Below are positions 5,416-8,235 of a stretch of 8,235 nucleotides of DNA, piece after piece. This stretch comes from M55B167 sp046482825 (GTDB taxonomy: Bacteria > Verrucomicrobiota > Kiritimatiellia > RFP12 > UBA1067): positions 1 to 8,235 of the forward strand of contig JAWOEI010000045.1 of the NCBI GenBank assembly GCA_046482825.1. Reading direction: 5' to 3'. The notes under the pieces were generated by a model, which saw nothing but the letters and a program-made list of their open reading frames with translations, did not search any database and was not told the origin of the DNA. The position numbers and the translations under genes are program-made. Numbering within the stretch: position 1 is the first letter of the stretch; every line of letters starts with the position of its first letter.

Positions 5416-6870
5416 ATGAACCTGACTTTAAAACAGTTGTTTAAATTTGGAGCGGTCTGTGCCTGCGCTTCTGCGCTGAGTGCAACGGCTGCGACGAATT
5501 ATGTGGAGGACTCGTTTGAAGTGTCTGACGGCGGCAGCGAAGGCCTGGCCATTTCCCAGTACAAGTTCACTACGGAAGGTGGACTTGATGAAGTGACCAA
5601 CTATGCCTGGTTTGCTGAAGCTGGCGATGCTTCAATGATTATACTTACGAATGAGGCTTATGCGTCTTATACAGGCGATGGCCCCATTATAGGTACTTCT
5701 GAACTCATGCTCGATCTGGCAACAGAGGGAAACACACTCTCTCGAACCTGTGGAGTAACAGTGGCAGACAATTCATACCTTTACGTCGATACAATGATTC
5801 AATTCACACCGAGTGAAGATGATCCTCTGATTGACGACGATGATCTGAAGGTGGCTCTGTTTGTCAACGCTCAGTCAAATCTGGTCGTAAGACATGGACG
5901 TTATGACGATCCGGGAGAGCCAAACTGGGATTATACGCTTACCCTGACAAATTCAGTGATTGACGGACTGACCATTGATCCTGATCAGTGGTATCGGCTG
6001 TCCATAGCGGTGTATTACGATGAAGAAATTAACGGTGAAGTTTTCTGTCGCATTGCTCTGGATGGTACTGTTATAAGTCATGGCAATGCTTATGATTATG
6101 ATGGCGATGTCAACGGTGGAACATATTTCCATAGTTGTGTGAATGATTACGACAATGTTCTGGAGAAAGTCAGTTTTCAGGGAACTGGATCGGTGGATGA
6201 GTTCGTTTTAACTGATACTGATTACGCAGAAGTCTTCGGCGGCGGTACAGCTGTTATGATCACTCTGGTGTCAGAAGGCGGCAATGTGACATTCAATCCC
6301 GAGGGACCTGTTGAATCAGGAACTTCTGTTGAAATCACTGCAACCGATGACTGGATGTGGCTTGCATCTCTGAACGGTGCGGTTTCTGAAGCCGGTGTTG
6401 TTGATGCGGTAAGCATTACAACAAACCTGACGGCCGCAGGTTCTGAATCCTGCACGGTTACAGCCGTTGTTGAGTATGCCGACAGTAGCCAGCCTATCGG
6501 CGACGGAAGTTATCCGTACGATTCAGTCGGACCCTGGGCTTCGGCCAACGGTCTTACACCGGGATCCGATTTCACAGGTCTGGAAGATGACTACCTGCTG
6601 AATGTTGCACCGGATACAAATGCCGAACTGACGATCGATTCGATCACTGTTGACGGTACCGATGTCACAATCGTTGTCGGTAATACGGACAACGCAAATG
6701 TTGACCTCGATAATATCAACGGCACTCTGACGCTCTATTCCACAACCACCCTTGACGGAACATGGACAGAAGTCGGTTCCGCGGCGGTCGGCAGTGGTAA
6801 TGACACCGTTCAGATTGATATCAGCGGCGTTGCCAATGCAACAGACTTCTTCAAGGCTGTTGTCGAGTAA
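5416..6870 (+). CDS. Secreted acidic beta-rich protein (LamG-like plus InlB-repeat-like region)
   Basis: The 484-residue product starts with a Sec signal peptide (K6, K10, hydrophobic 11-24, cleavage likely after ATA at 23-25). Residues 28-270 begin YVEDSFEV and look like a concanavalin/LamG-type jelly roll with alternating strands and DGT turns. Residues 278-354 (VMITLVSEGGNVTFNPEGPVESGTSV...) resemble a divergent InlB B-repeat. The end (about 365-484) holds SVGPWASANGLTPG, LYSTTTLDGTWTEV and a final FFKAVVE, a tail type I associate with Kiritimatiellota/Verrucomicrobia secreted proteins. The protein is rich in D, E, T and G and poor in K and R, as expected outside the cell. No PEP-CTERM tail, LPXTG or membrane anchor is seen. 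No catalytic motif is recognised, so a structural or glycan-binding role is only inferred. Confidence 0.8.
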   Translation: MNLTLKQLFKFGAVCACASALSATAATNYVEDSFEVSDGGSEGLAISQYKFTTEGGLDEVTNYAWFAEAGDASMIILTNEAYASYTGDGPIIGTSELMLDLATEGNTLSRTCGVTVADNSYLYVDTMIQFTPSEDDPLIDDDDLKVALFVNAQSNLVVRHGRYDDPGEPNWDYTLTLTNSVIDGLTIDPDQWYRLSIAVYYDEEINGEVFCRIALDGTVISHGNAYDYDGDVNGGTYFHSCVNDYDNVLEKVSFQGTGSVDEFVLTDTDYAEVFGGGTAVMITLVSEGGNVTFNPEGPVESGTSVEITATDDWMWLASLNGAVSEAGVVDAVSITTNLTAAGSESCTVTAVVEYADSSQPIGDGSYPYDSVGPWASANGLTPGSDFTGLEDDYLLNVAPDTNAELTIDSITVDGTDVTIVVGNTDNANVDLDNINGTLTLYSTTTLDGTWTEVGSAAVGSGNDTVQIDISGVANATDFFKAVVE

Positions 6871-6903
6871 TCTGCTGTAAATTGTTTTAAATAACAACTG
6901 ACA

Positions 6904-6940
6904 AACAGGGGTCCGCATTTTTGCGGGCCCTTGTTGTTTT
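6904..6940 (+). terminator. Intrinsic terminator of the secreted beta-rich protein gene
   Basis: The arm 6904-6917 pairs with 6922-6935 over 14 positions, with two G-U wobbles, around a TTTT loop, followed by GTTTT at 6936-6940. It starts 33 nt after the stop codon and ends directly against the target duplication of the small mobile element. Confidence 0.85.
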
Positions 6941-6949
6941 AAGACAAAA
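6941..6949. repeat. Left 9-bp target-site duplication
   Basis: AAGACAAAA at 6941-6949 recurs exactly at 7092-7100, immediately outside the two ends of a perfect 18-bp inverted repeat. This is the geometry of a transposition target duplication. Confidence 0.85.
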
Positions 6950-7091
6950 GGGCGCATCTGCGAATCGGTGCACGGCGGGGTCACGGACCCCGCCCTACAG
7001 TAAAAATGCATTAGAACTGTAACCGAGGTCCTTGACCTCGGAAGATGTATGATGCAAATTGCCGTAAATTTGACGATTCGCAGATGCGCCC
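6950..7091. mobile_element. 142-bp MITE with perfect 18-bp terminal inverted repeats
   Basis: The ends are GGGCGCATCTGCGAATCG at 6950-6967 and its exact reverse complement at 7074-7091, flanked by a 9-bp direct repeat. Inside are three stem-loops. GGCGGGGTC/GACCCCGCC (6974-6982 with 6986-6994, loop ACG) and CCGAGGTC/GACCTCGG (7023-7030 with 7034-7041, loop CTT) are tight hairpins. TACAGT/ACTGTA (6996-7001 with 7016-7021) is looser. There is no transposase, so the element is non-autonomous and must be mobilised in trans. An 18-bp inverted repeat with a 9-bp duplication is the geometry of IS903-type members of the IS5 family, and other families also make 9-bp duplications; the assignment is inference. 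The perfect ends and duplication suggest a recent insertion. Confidence 0.88.
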
Positions 7092-7100
7092 AAGACAAAA
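7092..7100. repeat. Right 9-bp target-site duplication
   Basis: Exact second copy of AAGACAAAA. Removing the element and one copy would restore a site reading TTTTAAGACAAAATCTC just behind the upstream terminator. Confidence 0.85.
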
Positions 7101-7118
7101 TCTCTGACTACTTGCTTC

Positions 7119-7146
7119 TTGCCACAGAACGGCAAATCTGTAATAA
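7119..7146 (+). promoter_or_regulatory. Candidate promoter with overlapping dyad for the Tat isomerase gene
   Basis: TTGCCA at 7119-7124 and TAATAA at 7141-7146 could form a promoter with 16-nt spacing. The -35 overlaps a dyad TTGCC (7119-7123)/GGCAA (7131-7135) with a 7-nt centre, a possible repressor site. The stretch lies just 19 nt inside the right edge of the mobile element, so the insertion leaves this promoter intact. Both calls are weak. Confidence 0.3.
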
Positions 7147-7182
7147 TCATCGGGTCAATTAATAAATACTGAAGGGAATGAA

Positions 7183-8049
7183 ATGAGTGATCACAAGACT
7201 TTTTCAAGACGTGGTTTTCTGAGAGCGGGCCTCACGGCGGCTGTTGCCGTACCTGCGGTTTCCAGGGCCGGAATGTTGATTCCGGGGAGGAGAAAACCTG
7301 AAGTGGGTGTCCAGCTTTACTCCGTGCGCGAAATGTGTAAGAAGGATCTGGTCGGCACTCTGAAAGGTATCAAAGAAATAGGGTATGCCGGAGTGGAATT
7401 TGCCGGATATTACGGCAAAAGTGCTAAAGAATTGAAGCAGCTCATCGATGACTGCGGACTGCGTGCCTGCGGCACCCATACGAAACTCGATTCTCTTAAA
7501 CCGGATAAGATCCGGGAAACTATGGAATATAATGCCGTAGTCGGCAACAAGTATCTGATGGTGTCATGGATAGGACGCCCGAAAACAGCAGACGGGTGTA
7601 AGAAAATTGCCGAAGATCTTTCCATTGCCGCTGAAACAGCCGGATCGGCCGGCATGTATGTCGGTTATCATAACCACCAGCATGAGTTTAAAAAGAAGTA
7701 CTCCAGCTGCAACAAGTGCATGTGGGAACTTATTTTCGATAACGCATCGCCGGATGTCTGCACCCAGATGGATGTGGGACACGTGGTTGCGGCTGGTGAG
7801 GATCCCGTATTTTGGATGAACAAATATCCCAACCGTTTGCGTACACTGCATGCTAAAGAGGTTTATCCCGGTCCCGGCATACTGGGCCAGGTGCCTGATG
7901 GCGTAAAGGGTGTTGACTGGGATGCGGTTTTCGCTGCCGCAGAGAAGGATGTGCTGGATTGGTATATCGTCGAGAGCGAAGCCGATCCCAAAACGCTGGA
8001 TAAGATTACCGGCAGTTTCAAGTTTCTCAAAGCTAAGGGCCGCGCCTGA
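7183..8049 (+). CDS. Tat-exported sugar phosphate isomerase/epimerase
   Basis: The 288-residue product opens with a twin-arginine signal SRRGFL at 8-13 and a hydrophobic stretch (about 15-26), so it is probably exported folded, perhaps with its metal already bound. The mature part is a TIM barrel of the AP_endonuc_2/xylose-isomerase-like superfamily. Signatures are VGVQLYSVRE (41-50), GYAGVEFAGYYG (67-78), YHNHQHEF (162-169; H163, H165, E168), QMDVGH (195-200; D197, H200), LHAKE (222-226; H223) and VESE (263-266; E264). These are the expected metal and substrate residues; the sugar is unknown. AAGGG at 7172-7176 lies 6 nt before the start. It is only distantly similar to the other isomerase at 478-1302, which has a Sec signal and lacks the glutamate after HNH. 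It stands alone between two terminators. Confidence 0.9.
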   Translation: MSDHKTFSRRGFLRAGLTAAVAVPAVSRAGMLIPGRRKPEVGVQLYSVREMCKKDLVGTLKGIKEIGYAGVEFAGYYGKSAKELKQLIDDCGLRACGTHTKLDSLKPDKIRETMEYNAVVGNKYLMVSWIGRPKTADGCKKIAEDLSIAAETAGSAGMYVGYHNHQHEFKKKYSSCNKCMWELIFDNASPDVCTQMDVGHVVAAGEDPVFWMNKYPNRLRTLHAKEVYPGPGILGQVPDGVKGVDWDAVFAAAEKDVLDWYIVESEADPKTLDKITGSFKFLKAKGRA

Positions 8050-8076
8050 TAAAATCCGGCCGCATCAAACCAGAAG

Positions 8077-8108
8077 AAAAACCCCGCCGGTTTTCCGGCG
8101 GAGTTTTT
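8077..8108. terminator. Intrinsic terminator, likely bidirectional
   Basis: CCGCCGG at 8084-8090 pairs perfectly with CCGGCGG at 8095-8101 around TTTT. Five A bases precede the stem (8077-8081) and five T bases follow it (8104-8108), so it can end transcripts from either side. It begins 28 nt after the stop codon of the Tat isomerase gene. Confidence 0.85.
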
Positions 8109-8177
8109 CTGCTTTATGACTTATTATCCGTATAACCGTGCGGATATACTGTCACGTATGCCGCCTCAGGTAGTCTT

Positions 8178-8235
8178 CTACTCTCCGAGAACAGCCTCGG
8201 CTTTCTCCACGCAGGAGTATAGCCACATTGTGATT
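8178..8235 (-). CDS. Possible C-terminus of a converging gene, partial
   Basis: Read on the minus strand from the window edge, one frame ends ...TMWLYSCVEKAEAVLGE followed by TAG at 8180-8178, which reads like a natural helical protein end. The A/T-flanked terminator at 8077-8108 would serve such a converging gene. The evidence is thin: another minus frame stays open to 8114 and a plus frame stays open from ATG 8116 to the edge, so the true coding state of these last bases is unresolved. No function can be given. Confidence 0.25.
   Translation of the reverse strand, partial: ITMWLYSCVEKAEAVLGE

Noticed and set aside
6523..7098. Long minus-strand open frame of 191 codons.
   Set aside because: It runs antisense to the end of a convincing gene, through its terminator and across the small mobile element, and its residues are cysteine- and isoleucine-rich without any family resemblance.
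8116..8235. Plus-strand frame from ATG 8116 open to the window edge (starts MTYYPYNRAD).
   Set aside because: It has no proper ribosome site, begins 8 nt after the T run of a terminator, and competes with two other open frames on the minus strand. It is too short to decide, so it was not called.

Overview
The window looks like chromosomal DNA of a Gram-negative bacterium of the PVC group. The best guess is Kiritimatiellota or a neighbouring Verrucomicrobiota/Lentisphaerota lineage. The basis is family-level recognition: exported sugar phosphate isomerase/epimerases (one with a Tat signal), a ceramidase-like secreted protein of a type common in planctomycetes and verrucomicrobia, and a secreted acidic beta-rich protein ending in a short '..FFKAVVE' tail. 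No rRNA, tRNA or marker gene is present, so the assignment is inference. All six confident genes lie on the + strand.

Layout. 1-477 is non-coding. It holds one copy of a structured repeat (element A, 1-194), a conserved 19-nt word (240-258), a second repeat (element B, 260-320) and a plausible sigma70-type promoter (370-398). 478-2787 is a two-gene operon: a Sec-exported TIM-barrel isomerase followed after 15 nt by a neutral-ceramidase-like protein. 2788-3397 is non-coding. It carries a 98%-identical direct copy of element A (2949-3142), the 19-nt word again (3157-3175), and element B in inverted orientation (3187-3247), then a small hairpin and the promoter of the next operon. 3398-5228 is rmuC overlapping a DedA/VTT-family membrane protein gene by 8 nt. 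5416-6870 is a secreted LamG-like/InlB-repeat-like protein with its own terminator (6904-6940). Immediately behind that terminator sits a 142-bp miniature transposable element (6950-7091) with perfect 18-bp terminal inverted repeats and a 9-bp target duplication. 7183-8049 is a Tat-exported sugar isomerase, closed by a terminator at 8077-8108. The last 127 nt may hold the end of a converging gene, but this is unclear.

How it fits together. The isomerase/ceramidase-like pair and the Tat isomerase are probably envelope or periplasmic enzymes acting on imported glycans or lipids; their substrates cannot be read from sequence. RmuC and the DedA-like protein look like housekeeping genes that are translationally coupled. 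I find no defence, CRISPR or biosynthetic system. The most unusual material is non-coding: element A has a nested stem-loop structure, and all four differences between its two copies are neutral to that structure. The two copies bracket the isomerase/ceramidase operon as direct repeats. The small transposable element behind the terminator is the other notable item.
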